In this document: piece by piece, positions 24,938-39,135 of the stretch
Layout: the number at the start of each line of letters is the position of its first letter
Position numbering within the stretch: position 1 is the first letter of the stretch
Origin: Sipunculus nudus
Taxonomy: Eukaryota; Annelida; Sipuncula; Golfingiida; Sipunculidae
DNA: 64,000 nt
Reading direction: 5' to 3'
NCBI GenBank assembly: GCA_026874595.1
Contig: CM049315.1
Span: 59,518,889-59,582,888 of the forward strand
Program-made: the position numbers and the translations under genes
Notes under the pieces: model-generated
What the model was told of the DNA's origin: nothing
What the model saw: only the letters and a program-made list of their open reading frames with translations
Database searches by the model: none

Positions 24938-25720
24938 TAACAAGGCCTACAAGCCTAATGCAAACCTGTGCAAAGGGAATATACATCAGGTATAAAGTTT
25001 TAATGCTGGACCATTACTTTTCAAGTACAAAGTGTAACATGTATATAAACAATGCAAGTACTAAATATTTTGAACCCCAGTCCAAGTACCAATAACACAA
25101 ACGTCACTGCGGAAATACTGGCATGGGTGCACACAACACAAAATGATTGTAGGTGGTGCCACCAGTCTTGTGTACAAATAAGCCAAGATATATGGACATG
25201 CAAAATTTCAGGCAGATACTTCAAACCACTTTTGGGCTATGTGCACAGATGCATGAAACAATTGAAGTGGTGCCATAAGTCTTGTATAAAACTAAACTAC
25301 TGAGATGTATCAAAAAGCATAATTTCAGGCTGATAAATGTAAAATCACTCCTGAGGAATAAGCAGTGACATAATTTACTGTGCAAAAGTTATTGTAGGTG
25401 GTGCCACCAGTCTTGTATACAACAAAGCTATCCTAGATGTATACATATGCCCCAGCTGGTATATAAAATCTCTCCAGAGAAATAAGCAGGGACATACACG
25501 GTGCAAAAATCATTGTAGGTGGAGACACCAGTCTCGGGTACAAGACAGCTATCAAAGTTGCATGGGCAAGTCAATATGTCAGGCTAATACATCAAACTTT
25601 TCTTGAGTCAGGTGCACTGGGCTGAAACAGCTCAGGTGAGGAAATAAGTTTTCCCTGAGTGAACCAGAACAAATTGCAACTGTAACTCCTGCACTGAGTG
25701 AACTCTTGACCTGTTGCCTA
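24938..25720. repeat. Dispersed repeat, copy 1 (AAGGCCTACAAGCCTAATGC)
   Basis: It starts acaaggcctacaagcctaat, contains two or three ggtggtgccaccagtcttgt units near 25152, 25395 and 25517, and ends around actgagtgaactcttgacct. A homologue with extra internal sequence lies at 35918-37110. It is non-coding. Confidence 0.75.
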
Positions 25721-27042
25721 ATCTGACAGTTGGCAGTCTGCCAAAGCTATAAATAGATCCAGACTTATGTTTGACCTGTTGTCAAATCTGAAATAGTTGG
25801 CAGTCTGCCAAACTATTTATAGCTACAGACATAATCTTAGCATGTTGGTAAATCTGTTTACACATACTGAAAGACTTTGCATTTTTTTCAAGCTGCATAT
25901 TCACAGGATATTTTTATCAAAACGTTTAGCTTTCTTTACCAAAGTATCTCACAGTCCTTTCATTGTTAAAAGTCTAATAATTCTGCCCAAAATCATATAA
26001 GTAAACTTGAACAAAGGCCACCTAAGAATAATTTTTGTGCAATGTTACAAAAGTTAAAACAACAGTTTTGCAGCAGAAGACTTTTGCAGCCTTCAGTTTG
26101 AAAAAGGCTTACCAATGGCCCAAAGACTAACTTAAGCTTTCTTTGTCTCTACCAAAAATCAATGAACCCAATCTATTCTTATACAACTGAAAGGACTCTA
26201 CCCTAGGATAATTCATGTTAAAAATTAAACCATTCAGCTTGACAGTTTCATCATAAAACATTTTTAAGCTGAAGGAGGCTTAAATTATGAGGTTTTTGCC
26301 TGTAAAATAAACCTCATAATTTTAGCCACAAAAACTGAAATTTCAATACGAGTCAAGTGACCAACATTTGCACAAAACTTAGTGATGCTAGCTCCTGTTG
26401 TTTCTGAGATTGTAATTTTAATATGCTTACTTGCCCAAATGACCAAGTTTAAATTCGGTAACTAGGTCTAAATTCATCAAACTAAATTCATTTTCTATCT
26501 GTGCATTAAATGTAAGGAATTTGTTTGCTGGGCTACAAATGTGACATGTCCACCCTGAATTCTACGTCTGAAAAATTCTATTACAAATGTGTAATAATAA
26601 GGAAAGTAGATAGCACCACCAGTCTTGTACATCTGAAAGGGCTACCCATGATCAATGAGCTTACTGAGTTTAAGAAAGATTCCAAGCAATCACTGAGATA
26701 TTTCATCTTAAATATAAATTTCATATATCAACAGCCAAAAATGTTAACATTTCACAATTAAGTCATCAACAGCCAAGTTCTGAAGGACCAGATGGACCAA
26801 TTTTCTTCAATTTTATGTTGGTATTAAGTTAGAAGTTTCTGTGTCAAACATGATGTGTCTTGTTAACTGCCGGAAAGACTATATTGACAAAGGGTGATAG
26901 CTAAAGCTTAGGAAACCTATGGTAAGCCAAGCTAAAGAACCCAGCAAGGTCAGGGGACCCATAAGATACACATGCCAAATTACTTAGAAATGGACACGAG
27001 TGACAAGTTTTTGAGACAACACATTCCATATTTTAAGCTTCA

Positions 27043-27177
27043 TTTTACATGGATTGCACAACTAGTTATAATAACTGATACAAGGCACTTTCCACAGCTC
27101 AGATGGTGGCTTTCAATGGTTTGTAGGGATGGAGGGTTGTCAGCAGAGAGGGATGAGTGCTTAATTACTTGAAAGTC
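27043..27177 (-). mobile_element. SINE copy with internal deletion
   Basis: It matches the repeat at 34411-34650 from acatggattgcacaactagt through cagctcagatggtggc, then skips to the gagagggatgagtgcttaat region near the other end. Confidence 0.6.
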
Positions 27178-27950
27178 CAGACCCCATTTATTTTTATGTG
27201 TACAGGTGGACAGATGGCTGTTCACTCTGTCTCCTGGTGGAGCAGGGGACAGACACCAAAGGACAATGCCCATGGACAAAACATGATTTTAGTCAGTGGA
27301 TTTGAAAAGAACAAGAACAACTTCATGTTTCATGAGGATTTAAAGTGTATTTCACAATGAAGATAAGTGAGTAATAATATGACAATAATGTAATGAAAGC
27401 AGTATAAACTAACTCTGAATTAGCATAATACCCTAACTTATCACAGCCCGAGTGCTCCAGTGTATGTTTGTCCAGCATGAGATGTCAAATATACAGACAT
27501 ACACAGTATGAAGAAATATAATAGTCCCATTTTTGATGGCCTATACTAGGGTTTACACATGTTCTTTCCGGGCACATGTTCTTATCAGACACATTGTAAA
27601 CAATACAATGATGCCTGAGGGGAACCTGCATAAATATTGTGCGACCACAGTAAAATGTTCCTCTCAGTTAAAACAGTGCAGTTTTTTTTCTCACTTAATA
27701 CCTCTGTCCGAATTATATTTTCCAAGTCTGGAAATTACAAATAAAAGTTTCATTGGAACCTATGATCAGAACTGTTTACTATTTGGCAAATCCTGAATTT
27801 TTTTTGCATTTATTATAAAGAGAGTAATTTTTCATTTTATGTTTTAACTGTTTCAATTCTTTACACTTATTAATGAACAATCTTCATACTACCATGTTTT
27901 TGTCATGACCATGTACTCAGAGACCTTGATTCATTTTCATATTAGCAATT

Positions 27951-28025
27951 TGTGACATGACCATGCATTCACAGACTTTGGTTCTGTGACTCTCTCTAGG
28001 TCTGTGAATGTGTGGTCATGTCACA
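27951..28025. repeat. 75-nt hairpin with 26-bp arms
   Basis: The left arm 27951-27976 (TGTGACATGACCATGCATTC...) and right arm 28000-28025 pair at 24 of 26 positions around a 23-nt loop. It is probably a foldback relic, because the nearby GAGACCTTGATTCATT word also occurs in the foldback at 12759. The size also fits a small-RNA precursor. Confidence 0.75.
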
Positions 28026-28208
28026 GACTTATTATTATTCAGAAGTACACATTCTGATTCTATGGCCCAAATTTTGGTTTAGCAAGAAACCCTCATCAAA
28101 TCTAGAGTCATTTTGCGCTCCAAAAAAGAAAATGGTAATACAAAATGTCAGTTCTTAATATGGTTACATGTATTTAGACAAGTTATTTCTTGTCAATGCA
28201 GGTGCCAT

Positions 28209-29519
28209 AGTATCCCCAGACAATTTACCCCCCCCCCCCTTGATAAGATGCATCTAACCTGTAAGTTTGGTGACTGTACCAAAAATTTTTTTTTGAGTTA
28301 TTGCAGTAATTTCATTTTAACATTATTGCTGCTGTGACCTTGAAAAAATGTATCAAGGTTATCCATGTTCAAATTTGTCTTAGCCGTTGATAAGATGCAA
28401 CAAACCTGTGGGTTTGGTGACTGTACCTCAAATTCTTACCAAGTAATTCTGTTTAAACATCATTTTAGCAAGAAAACAACATAAGATGGCACCATCTGTC
28501 TTCTGCAGAAAACAATGCTATCAAAGATCTTATGTCAATTTGATTTTTTGGACCAATCCATGCATCCCTCAGTGAGATATTAAAGTTAATGTCATTTAGC
28601 GTTATCGCCTCTGTGACCTTGATAAATGCATCAAGGTCATCCATATTAGAACTTGGCCTAGCCCTTGATAAGATGCATCTAAACTGTAGGTTTGGTGACT
28701 GTACCACAAATTCTTTTTGAGTTATTGCCCTAATATCATTTTAGCATAATCGCTGCTGTGTCCTTGAAAAAAATGCATCAAGGTCATCCATGTTCGAACT
28801 TGACCTAGCCATTGATAAGATGCATCAAACCTGTGGGTTTGGTGACTGTACCTCAAATTCTCACCAAGTAATTCTGTTTAAACATCATTTTAGCAAGAAA
28901 ACAACATAAGTTGGCACCACCTGTCTTCTGCAGAAAACAATGCTTTCAAAGATCTAATGTCAATTGGATTTTTGGACCAATCCATGCATCCCTCAGTGAG
29001 ATATCAGTTAACATCCTTTAGCGTTATCGCCTCTGTGACCTTGAAAAATGCATCAAGGTCATCTATATTCGAACTTGACCTAGCCGTTGATAAGATGCAT
29101 CAAACCAGTGGGTTTGGTGACTGTACCTCAAATTCTTACTAAGTTATTGCGTTAACATCATTTTAACAAGAAAACGTACAAGTCGGTGCCACCTGTCTTC
29201 TGCAAAAGACAAAGCTATCCAAGATCTTCGGTCAATTTGATTTTTGGATCATTCCATGTTCCCTTACTGAGAAATTAAAGATTTTGTCTTAATTTCACCA
29301 AATATAGGAATATTCAAGGTCAAGGACACTCTTTTAGTAAAGGTCATGACCTCATTTTCACTAGGCGTCGTCCTCTCACCCATATCTATACATATACCAA
29401 GTTTGGTAAAGATCCGTGAAATATTTTTTTGAGTTATCGCGCCAACAAGATTTATATATGCTGCGGCGGCAGGACCGTCATGAAAACATGGTATCCCCCT
29501 GACTTTGTCTGGGGATACA
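28209..29519. mobile_element. 1.3-kb element with GTATCCCCAGACAA termini and inner tandem units
   Basis: The left end GTATCCCCAGACAA is followed by a C run; the right end is TTTGTCTGGGGATAC at 29504-29518. These are the same inverted repeats as the 4.6-kb element. Inside, units with gataagatgcatc and tttggtgactgtacc recur near 28241, 28389, 28667, 28813 and 29090, interleaved with ggcaccacctgtcttctgca. The right end forms a hairpin (GTATCCCC...GGGGATAC). It is non-coding. Confidence 0.75.
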
Positions 29520-30537
29520 ATAAGGAATGAAACCTGGGCTGAAATTTTGAACTGCTAAATAACTACACAAACCATTCATCCAGGAGCAATGTAAATTTCT
29601 TGTACTTTCATTCACTTAAAGCTGACCAGCTGACAACAAGTGACATAATATTATCTTTGTCCCTCAATTTCAATTCTTTACATTAAAACTTAATAAACTG
29701 TTAACATTTGTGATGTCAGGGAAAAGATCATAACTAAGACTTTATGACTAATTCCAAATCAGACAAATGATATAAAACTGATAATATCTTGTAGCCATTT
29801 AATAATTAGTTGCAATGCAAGCAGAAAGGCTGCATGTACCAATTAGCAGTATCATGTAAAATTTCTTAAGACATAAAATTTTGGTTATGATATACTGCAC
29901 AAGGAGTATGTATGGAAATGTGTAACAAGCACTGCAAGGATCACACTGATATAAAACTGTAGAGGAGACTGCAATAACAGTGTAAAATTGTATGAACTGA
30001 CAAAAGAGCATTGTACAATACATCACTCACCAGACACCACACTAGCTCACAGCACCAATTTGTTATATGCCATTACGTGTCACTATATTATATCATATAC
30101 AGTTACAGTATAATATGATGCATCACATGTCCACCCTATAAGTTTACACCATCTAAAATAAGATCATGAAACCTTCATTGCAAAAATGGCTTCATAAAAG
30201 CACCAGCAATACAATACTGGGGGTCTCAGGTAACAGATATTTGGCATCCATATTCACAACATATTTGAATATGCAAAGATTACAAACAACCTATCCAGAT
30301 CTGCATTCAGTAAAATAAAAACACAATTACATAATGCAAGATAGCCCCTTGTATATTGAGCAGAGGTAGTCACTACTGCAACAAATTAAAATTTCTTCCA
30401 TTTACCTAAAGTGAGTCTGTCATATCATTTAAGACCATTACCAGATTGTGTAACAGGTAATGTTTTATCAGCATTATAACTTGACCAATTAGTGTAAATA
30501 ATCTAATTATGGGTCAGTCCCCCCCTCTTTTGTTTTA
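29520..30537. other. Spacer downstream of USP38, may include its 3' UTR
   Basis: AT-rich sequence with no recognised gene or element. On the minus strand the hexamer AATAAA lies at 30534-30539, overlapping the USP38 stop codon. I saw no other strong minus-strand poly(A) signal in this stretch. Confidence 0.5.
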
Positions 30538-33500
30538 TTAGCATACATATCTAGCCCCTGTACTAAACCCTCCCCCTCCCCCACAGCTCCCTGGGGGCCC
30601 TCCTTTGTCATTCCAGTCCTTCCACTGGTTCATGGAGAAGTTGACAGCGCTGGCAGCCTGGGCTTGCTTCTTTCTCATGGCCTCGGCTCTAGCAGCCAGC
30701 TCTTGTTCCTGTAATAAAACAGGTATATTATTTCATGAGGACAAAACCTACAACTCTAATACCACAGATATTTACCAATATAATAACATGGGTACATGGA
30801 TATTTACCATGTATAATGACCTGCACTTCAGATTTATTAATTTCAGCAGATGTGGTGCATAACCGTCTCTGGTAATCCTTGTTTTTGTACTGCCTGCACC
30901 TGAGTTATGCAGACAAGCAACAAGATCAAAGGTGACCACAGGGTTAATTCAGCACTGTCTCTTGTTACACCTGTAAATTAAAGCTTCAGATACTTAAATT
31001 TATTTTTTTTATATAAAAACCCCTTTCTTAAATGTTTAAACATAAAGATGTAATTGCTGTTTTATGCACATATACTATGTGAAACAGATTTAACAGTGCT
31101 GAAAAATGAATAAGATTTAAAAGATCATTCTGGACTTGTAGTGAGAATTAAACATACATATCAAAGGTGTCTTATTTTATTTAACTCAACTAGAAAACCA
31201 TGTATCTGACTTAAATTTGTCATGACTTTGCAACTTGTATGCTAAAAACGGAACTGGTCGAAGACAGGATTATGGGCATTTACCATAAACTTTGCCATTT
31301 TATATGGCTATTTTTATTTTCAAACTGGGTTAGTATGTGCTTGGGAAAACAACAAGCCTTGTAGGACAAAACAGGCATTTTAGACCATGCATTATTCAGC
31401 CAGTTTAAAACTTTCATACAATCAGGACAGATAAATGTCCCTGTGGATCATGCATGTTTTGTGAGTACAGGACACTAGGTTATATTCGTGTCGCGTGTGC
31501 AGAGCCCTCAATGGAGCCTTTTTAATTAAACAGAATTGCCCAGGGACTCACAGAAAAGTAACTATGCTGATCTAATGTTTTTCATTAAGAACACAATGCT
31601 TTGGTTAAGCTACATCACCATCAGTTTTAAAATGCACAGAACTGGCCTAACTGACATTCAGTTAACTGATAAGTCTGTATTTTGATGGTTACAAGTTACA
31701 GTGCAGTAACATGTAACACTAGCAGAAACATTAACAAGAAACTTTACTTTACATGACTCAGAAGCCACACAAACTTTAACAGAGAGATTGACCATGAACT
31801 ACCTGAAGATAACAGAATCGAGTGACATTATGCTTGGTAGACCATTTACCTGTAGAAACTTGCCGTTATCCTTCTCTACAGCTGCTCTCATATCCTTCTG
31901 CACCGGGATACTAATGGATGACTCACTCTCCAGAAGTCCTGGAACCATTTTCCTGTAGACAAGCAGATACGCTGAATCCTTCCCAAAGCGGAGAGTCACC
32001 TGGCTGAACGACCGATAAGTTGTGCTGGACACTCTGGAGTCATTAAACAAGTACCAGTTGGGCGTCAGTGGGTCGCTGTCCACCAGCTCAGCACACATGT
32101 TTGGCAGTCCGTGGCGGGCACAGGAATAGTAATGTCCACATTCTGACGATTCTCCTGAATGAACCACGACACCACAAAGTGCATATTTCTGATGAACCAC
32201 ACTGGGACCGGCTGAATTAACAACTGGAACACTCAGCAAGGGTGGGTAATGAACATTAGTAAATACTTTGGTCCTTGACATTGTCTTCACATTGAAAGAG
32301 AATCTCAGCAAGGTAAATATGAGGTATTCAGGTGAATGCACGATACTCTGCAGTCTCACAGCATCCTGTTTGGATTTACAACAATCACAGAAATACTGAT
32401 TTTCTCCCGCCAAATTTTCTGGAGCTAAGAAGTATGTGAGCAAGTGTTCTAGTTTCACAGTTTTGACAATGCCAGTGCTCCCTTTCTCGGGGGAGTTATT
32501 TTTAGCTGCCCCACTTCCTCCAGTTAGGGCTCCCTTGCTCTTTGTGCTTTTCCTGATGTTTCCACTGGCAGAGAGAACTTCATCTGGAAAAGCCAGCGGG
32601 ACATCATAAAACATCTCTGTATGTTTGCTCTTATGTTTGCACTTGAGACACTGGTTGGAAATCAGCATGCTGACTCCAAACATCTGCTGTACCAGGGTGT
32701 GAGCAGACAGACCCTGGCTGCTTGGGACCTTCTGTGGGGAAGCTGCTGCTGCTTCAGCATCCTTTCTCCTGCTCAGCTCCTGCTCATGAAGCTGGTCCAG
32801 CATGTACTTGAGAAACTCAGAGCAGTCTTGTTGCTGGCCAGCTTCAAACCAAGGGGGTCTGGCCACTTTAATAAAAGTACTGGGTGTCAGCGCCTGGCGC
32901 TGTGACAGGGACAGGAAGGAGAACAGGTACTGCAACTTAACCAGCAGTGGCTGCTTCAGGCTGAGTGGGGCTGTCAATACAGCTCTCCTAAAACTAAAGT
33001 TAGAAACAATAATTGAGTGAATCCAGCCACAAAAAAATACGACCATGCTGATATCTCGATATAATCATGTGGAATTCACTTTTTTTAAAGGTAACTGTTA
33101 GATGGTGGAAGTCTGAATATTGATAAAAACACAAAAGTGTACAACATTCAATAATCAATGTACCGTTTTTATTCTAATTTGGCGACCACTTAAAAATAAT
33201 TAATTTTCTCAGAGGTCGAGATAATGGAGGATTTTTGAAAATTATCTTCCTGCAGAATTTGCGGTGGTCGAGATTACAGAGGCATGCAGTTTTATAACCT
33301 TCCCTAGAGATGCAGAGCCGCTCTGACACTCGAGCTATCATATGGATTGAGAAATAATCTGGTCGTTTATAAGTTTTTTTTGTTAGCTTAACAGTATTTC
33401 CTACAATCGGGCTTCCAACTGTCACATGAATAATACGGAGTCCGCAAATGATTAATCAAACGGAGCTCAATCACTTTACAAAATGATCACTACTTCGCGT

Positions 33501-36500
33501 ATAGGTACGATCACTTGACATAGACGGCAACTCATGTAACTACCAGTTGTTTTAAGTTAAACCACCAGGCGGCAATATCGGCGGGCTGAAAAGGGAGAAG
33601 CAGCTGCACCTTAGTTGGAAGAAGACTTTACAAAAAATAACTGCCTATTATCAGATAACTTTTATTTGCATAATTAGCAATAAATATAGGAAAGTAAAGG
33701 CGCGTTAAAATATATACAAGCGGAAATGGTCCTAGCTCGCGTGGCCTCGATCAGACCCTCTTTTGTACGCGCGGTCATCCATCAAAAAACTAACCAGGGT
33801 CGTTTAAACTTAACTAAGATGACTGTTCCAACTGTGTCACAGTTGTTCAACCACGCGTGCTTCCCTGTGTCTTCTAAATATTATTGTTAAATATCCCATG
33901 TGAATTGCACACAAGGCACGTGCGTACCAGGAATGACACACTAGTTTGCTTCGACACGGACACCCAATTGGAACTTGAACGCTATATCATGTTTATATAT
34001 TATGAAAAATGCATCTTTGTATCTTCAAAAATTTTATTGGAAACAAGTTTGATGTGGATGCTCAGTGTATTAAGAATCTAGTCAGATACAGACTGTGGTG
34101 CCCGTGAGAGATGGAGGCATTTCACCTTAATACCGTCGACAGAAAACATTGTTGGCAGTCAGGAAATTAGAGTCATTTTAGAAAATATGCTTTTAAAATA
34201 TTTTTTTGGGTCGAGAAATAAGAGGGATCGCCAAATTGGAATAAATACGGTCATATCTATGTTAAGGATAAAAGTCACTGCTAGGATGCAACTTAATAAT
34301 TACCATAAATGTAATCTGATGAACTTGAGGCAAAAATAAAACTTTTGTCACTCAAACATCTGTCTGCATATAAAATTACTCAACATATATATATATATAC
34401 ACACACACACTTATTTTACATGGATTGTACAAACAGTTATTTTAACTAATTGCCACACTCCCCATGGCTCAGATGATGGCATTTGGAAATCTGTTGGGGT
34501 GGAGGAAACCCCGAGAACCCAAGAAAAACACCAGCCATGGACGGGCAACTACAACCCTCCGAGTTTCTCATAGCCAAAACGGGAACTGAACCAGGGTCAC
34601 CAGAGGAGAGAGCGGAGTGTTTTACCCCACTACTGTCCAGTAATCATTTAGTGGTAAATTATGTTAATGGAAGACAGAACATTTTTTAACTTTCATTATT
34701 CCCACACATATTTCATATACCACATTTTGCCAATTTTTAATGAATAAGACAATTTTCTTATTACTTCACAAATGTTGATAAAAAATCCTGATTGTAAGGG
34801 ATAAGTTGTTTTAGACTACACTAAGCCTCCCAGTAAGTGTTTCCCTGTAAGTTTATAAGGAATGTGTGTGAAATTGTCCCAAATCACAGTTACATAATCA
34901 GTTCAAAGAGGGTGAGTTCTCCACTTAAAAGGAACTGCATCAGACTTACCTGTCACACATAAAGAGGACCTGGATGACACTGTTGATGTAGCATGTGTTT
35001 CCAAGGTTACAGAGGCCTATCTTGTCAGTGGCATTGACTTGTTGAGGGACAGCAAAGTATGTGGCCTTCTGGTGGGAGGTCCATTTACTTTGTGCCAACC
35101 ACAACTGTATAACCTCTTCAGTAGGTCTTGGGTAGTACTGTAGAACACAAAATTAAAAACATCTGACATGACAACAAGTCTTCTCAGATAAAACAGATAA
35201 CCCACTGCCTCTAATAAAATTTTATTTCTAGACTACTAATCAATCAGATGAGAGTAAACATTTGTTTCTGACTAATGCTGGGTCACCTTACATAAATTGT
35301 AGTTATATGACACTGAAAGACCACTAATGAACATCAGATAATGCTTTCCACTGGATAACAAGTTATTAGAAACATATAATCAGGGGCACTGATACAATAT
35401 CTGACTTGTATTATGATCCACTGGTGTGTCAACATATCGTTCCAGCAACAATACAAGCAACATTTTTCTTTATTGCTTCTCTGAAGTGTTATTCATGAAA
35501 ACAAAATTTAAATGATAATAATTTTCATTTCAATGCTGCAATATGATCTGCAGGAATATGTAACAAACTGCTGGTTCCCCGAGTCTGATACTGGTACCTG
35601 TACTGCATCCAAAATGGGATCATAGAGTTCAGGAAATCCTGGGTGCAGCGTCATCAGGCAGTGCATCAGTTCTGCTAGCTGGCGTACAGTGCCCTCATCA
35701 CCCTGTTTACTGAGTTCTTGTATCATCTTTGGCACATCACTGGTTATCTACAAAAGAGCCAGTTTTCTTCACGTCAACTGCCAAGGCTTCACATAGAGCT
35801 GCACCCAAGTCATCATAGAAAACATGTTTAACTCACATGCTAACACTGACTGTGTCACATCCAGGAATAATTACACAATTAAGTCTTCAAAAAGGTAAAC
35901 TATACAGTTTTCTTAACAAGGCCTACAGGCCTAATGCAAACCTGTGCAATGGGATATACATCAGGTATAATGCTTCCATGATAACATGCTTAACCATTAC
36001 TTGAAAAGTACTTGATAACTTTTAAAGAATATGTGTCACACCAAACAAGCAGCAGACATATTTCCTGGGAACTTTCATATAAAAGTCTAGAAATTTCTAG
36101 TCAAGGGGCTACAAAAGGAGTTTACTTCTGAGACTGTCACAAATGGCTTTCGCCCACAGTTGAATGGTTCCAGTCTCTCAAACATTACTTCCAGAATACA
36201 CAGTTCTCAGGCTTTTGCCCACTGTTTAATGGCTCAAAATACAATTCTTCAACACACAAAGTTTTCCTATGCCCTGCTCTGCTAAACATTACCAGCTAAG
36301 CCTCCCAGAAGCTTCTGTCAGCCAATCATAACAAACTGTAGCCTTGTAAGTTTCTTTGCTTGATACATGAACAAACCTATATACTGATCAACAAAACCAT
36401 TGATAAAAATAAACACAACATTATTAAATATTATTAACTACGTTTCCCTGACCATATCTTATTATTCTATGAGGTTTCCATTTAAATTGACCTGATCTGG

Positions 36501-39066
36501 TAATACATTTGTGTAAACATGTGTGACATGTACATGTACAATGGAAGAACATATAATTTCAACCTGAGTACAAGCACCAATTAGATTAACTGAAATACTG
36601 GCATGGATGCACACAACACAAAAATGATTGTAGGTCGTGCCACCAGTCTTGTGTATGAGAAAGCCATAGAAGAAGTATTGACATGCAAAATTTCAGGCAG
36701 ATTCTTCAAACCACTCATGAGATATGTGCACAGAAGCATGAAACCCAAAACCAATTGTAGGTTGTGCCACAAGTCTTGTATACAACAAAATTTGGAGATG
36801 TATTGATATGAACAATTTCAGGCTGATACATCAAATCCCTCCTGAGAAATAAGCAGGTACAAACACTGTGCAAAAATCATTATAGGTGTCAACACCAGTC
36901 TTGTGTATGAGAAAGCCATCAAAGATGCATGGGCAGGCCAAAATTTCAAGCTGAATCAGCTGATACATCAAACTTCTAAGTCAGGTGCACCTTGATCACC
37001 AAACTCAACAGAGGAAGGCAGTTGTCCTCAAGTGAACCGAAAATAATGTGCAGGTGCAGCTACTGCACTGAGTGAACTCTTGACCTGTACCTACATGGCT
37101 GCACTTACTGAACTCTCATGCTAACGGAACATCGAACAGGTGGAAATTATTCATGTAATAGTGGCAGATATGTAAAAGAGCCGATATTATTTGCATTATC
37201 AATAATTATATCATAAAATGTATACATCCTAATATTGATGCTACCAGCACAATACTTTAGAAGTGGTTTTGTAAGCGGGGTTTTATTTTTGCATTTTTTG
37301 CGGGAGTGTGTTTTTGCTAAATAAAGAACACACATTATTTCAAACACCCCCAGACATATCTGTGTTTTCAGATACCAACATCATTGTTAAATACAAGGAA
37401 AGAGTAATGGCGAATTGAATGGACAATGTTGTGTCACATAGATCGTAAATGTCTGATGGGGCACTGAGAAATTGAACAACACTATTTTTATATACAAAAT
37501 TTATTTTGTATGCACAAAAATCTAGTGTTTTCATTGAAATTTCGGTATTCACACAAGTGGCGCTTGGCAGATTGGGATGTTACTAGCTGATTGATGTGAT
37601 CTTTCGCCACTTGGAAGACTGCAGAAAATTCAGACATGCCTAATTAACCACTTCTACAGTATATGTGAGATGCCATTAAGGCTATAGAATGAAGTACTTT
37701 ACACCTGTGCACATGTGGCTTCTTTTTCATGGTTTTATTTTTGCCAAAATTTTCCTTTCACAAACGCAAATTTGAAACCCTGATGAACAAAAGCCAACCA
37801 CAGTACATCTCAGTACATTACATATTGTGAAATTCCATTAGACATGCCGATTATATAGTAAGTTTATTCCTGCATATAAAGTTTAAAACTTTATTATTTC
37901 TGTTAACTATTGTTGGCCATGTTAAGCATGACTCTGGGTTAAATGATACCGTTAAAGGCCTACTTCCAACCTCTGGGTGTTTTTGCATATATGAAAGGTA
38001 TGAACCTACAAATAAAATTGATGTAAAAATTACTGACATTGGGGAGCTACTATCCGTGATAGGAACGAATATGTGAACAGAGTCCTGGGAGCCCCCTGAA
38101 AAAGTTGAGACAGCCCTAGGACGTGTGTGATGTCACAACCAGAACCTCCGTTGCGCGTCCACGTGGTTTCAGCAAGGCTGACGGGTCAATCTGATCAAGC
38201 AAGGCGGAAGAATCATCGTAAGATGACAATGTTTGAGATACGTTTAAGGAGAATAGAGCGGTGAATTTAGATATGTAGATTTATGGCAACTTCGACATTA
38301 GCCTCATGTAATTTTGGGCCCTGTATACGTTGTTAGAAACAGAAGTCGGTGACACAGACAGCGGCCACTGCAAGCCAACACACCAACACTGGCAACAGGT
38401 TTGATTCCAGTGACGAAGTGACCTGCTTCACAAAATCGAGGATGGAGTCTCTGGGAATTTTAAGGGATATTTTCAATCTAGTGATTATTATCAAAATAAC
38501 CAGATTATTCAGTAATATAATATTTAGAGCAAGAAAATGTAGAATATTACAAGATGCAGATAGTGATTCTTGACTTGGTCGAGTTTGTTCAATATCGCTC
38601 GCGACGCTTTGCAACAAAGTTTGTTGTTGTTATAACATTAACAATGTTTGTGGTGACATATTTTGATTCTGCAAAAATCAGCTGATATGAAGCTTGGTTT
38701 TGTCGTATGAATAAAGCGCTGGTCCTTTCTTTTTATCATAATTTATACATACATACCTCATAATCAGAAATGCAAAATTGTTGTTTTGACATTGATAAGC
38801 GCTTTTTTGTTTAGCAGTAGTATTACTATATATATACTTTTCGTAAAGCGAGTTTTTACTTGGCAGGCCTTACCTCATGAATACATGTAACCTTATAGTA
38901 CCACACACAGGGTTAGTCTTAAATGAAGCTGTATATGTACCACTCATCCCAATGGTGGGTGGTACTAATTTTAAGTACTGCCCCCCCCCCCCCTCTGGCC
39001 CATCATCATGGAAATGATACATACATTTGATTATTTATATAATTTACACTCATTCCCTTTATAATT

Positions 39067-39135
<69 letters not shown>

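Larger units (their letters stand above)
25721..28208. other. Intergenic spacer
   Basis: No gene recognised. It holds a truncated SINE copy (27043-27177) and a hairpin at 27951-28025. Short open frames show no similarity I recognise. Confidence 0.5.

Noticed and set aside
20135-29519. CRISPR array or prokaryotic repeat system
   Set aside because: Units are long, diverged and nested with eukaryotic SINEs; no short identical repeats with unique spacers exist.
30605-30862. Plus-strand open frame over the end of USP38
   Set aside because: Antisense shadow of the last USP38 exon continuing into an intron.
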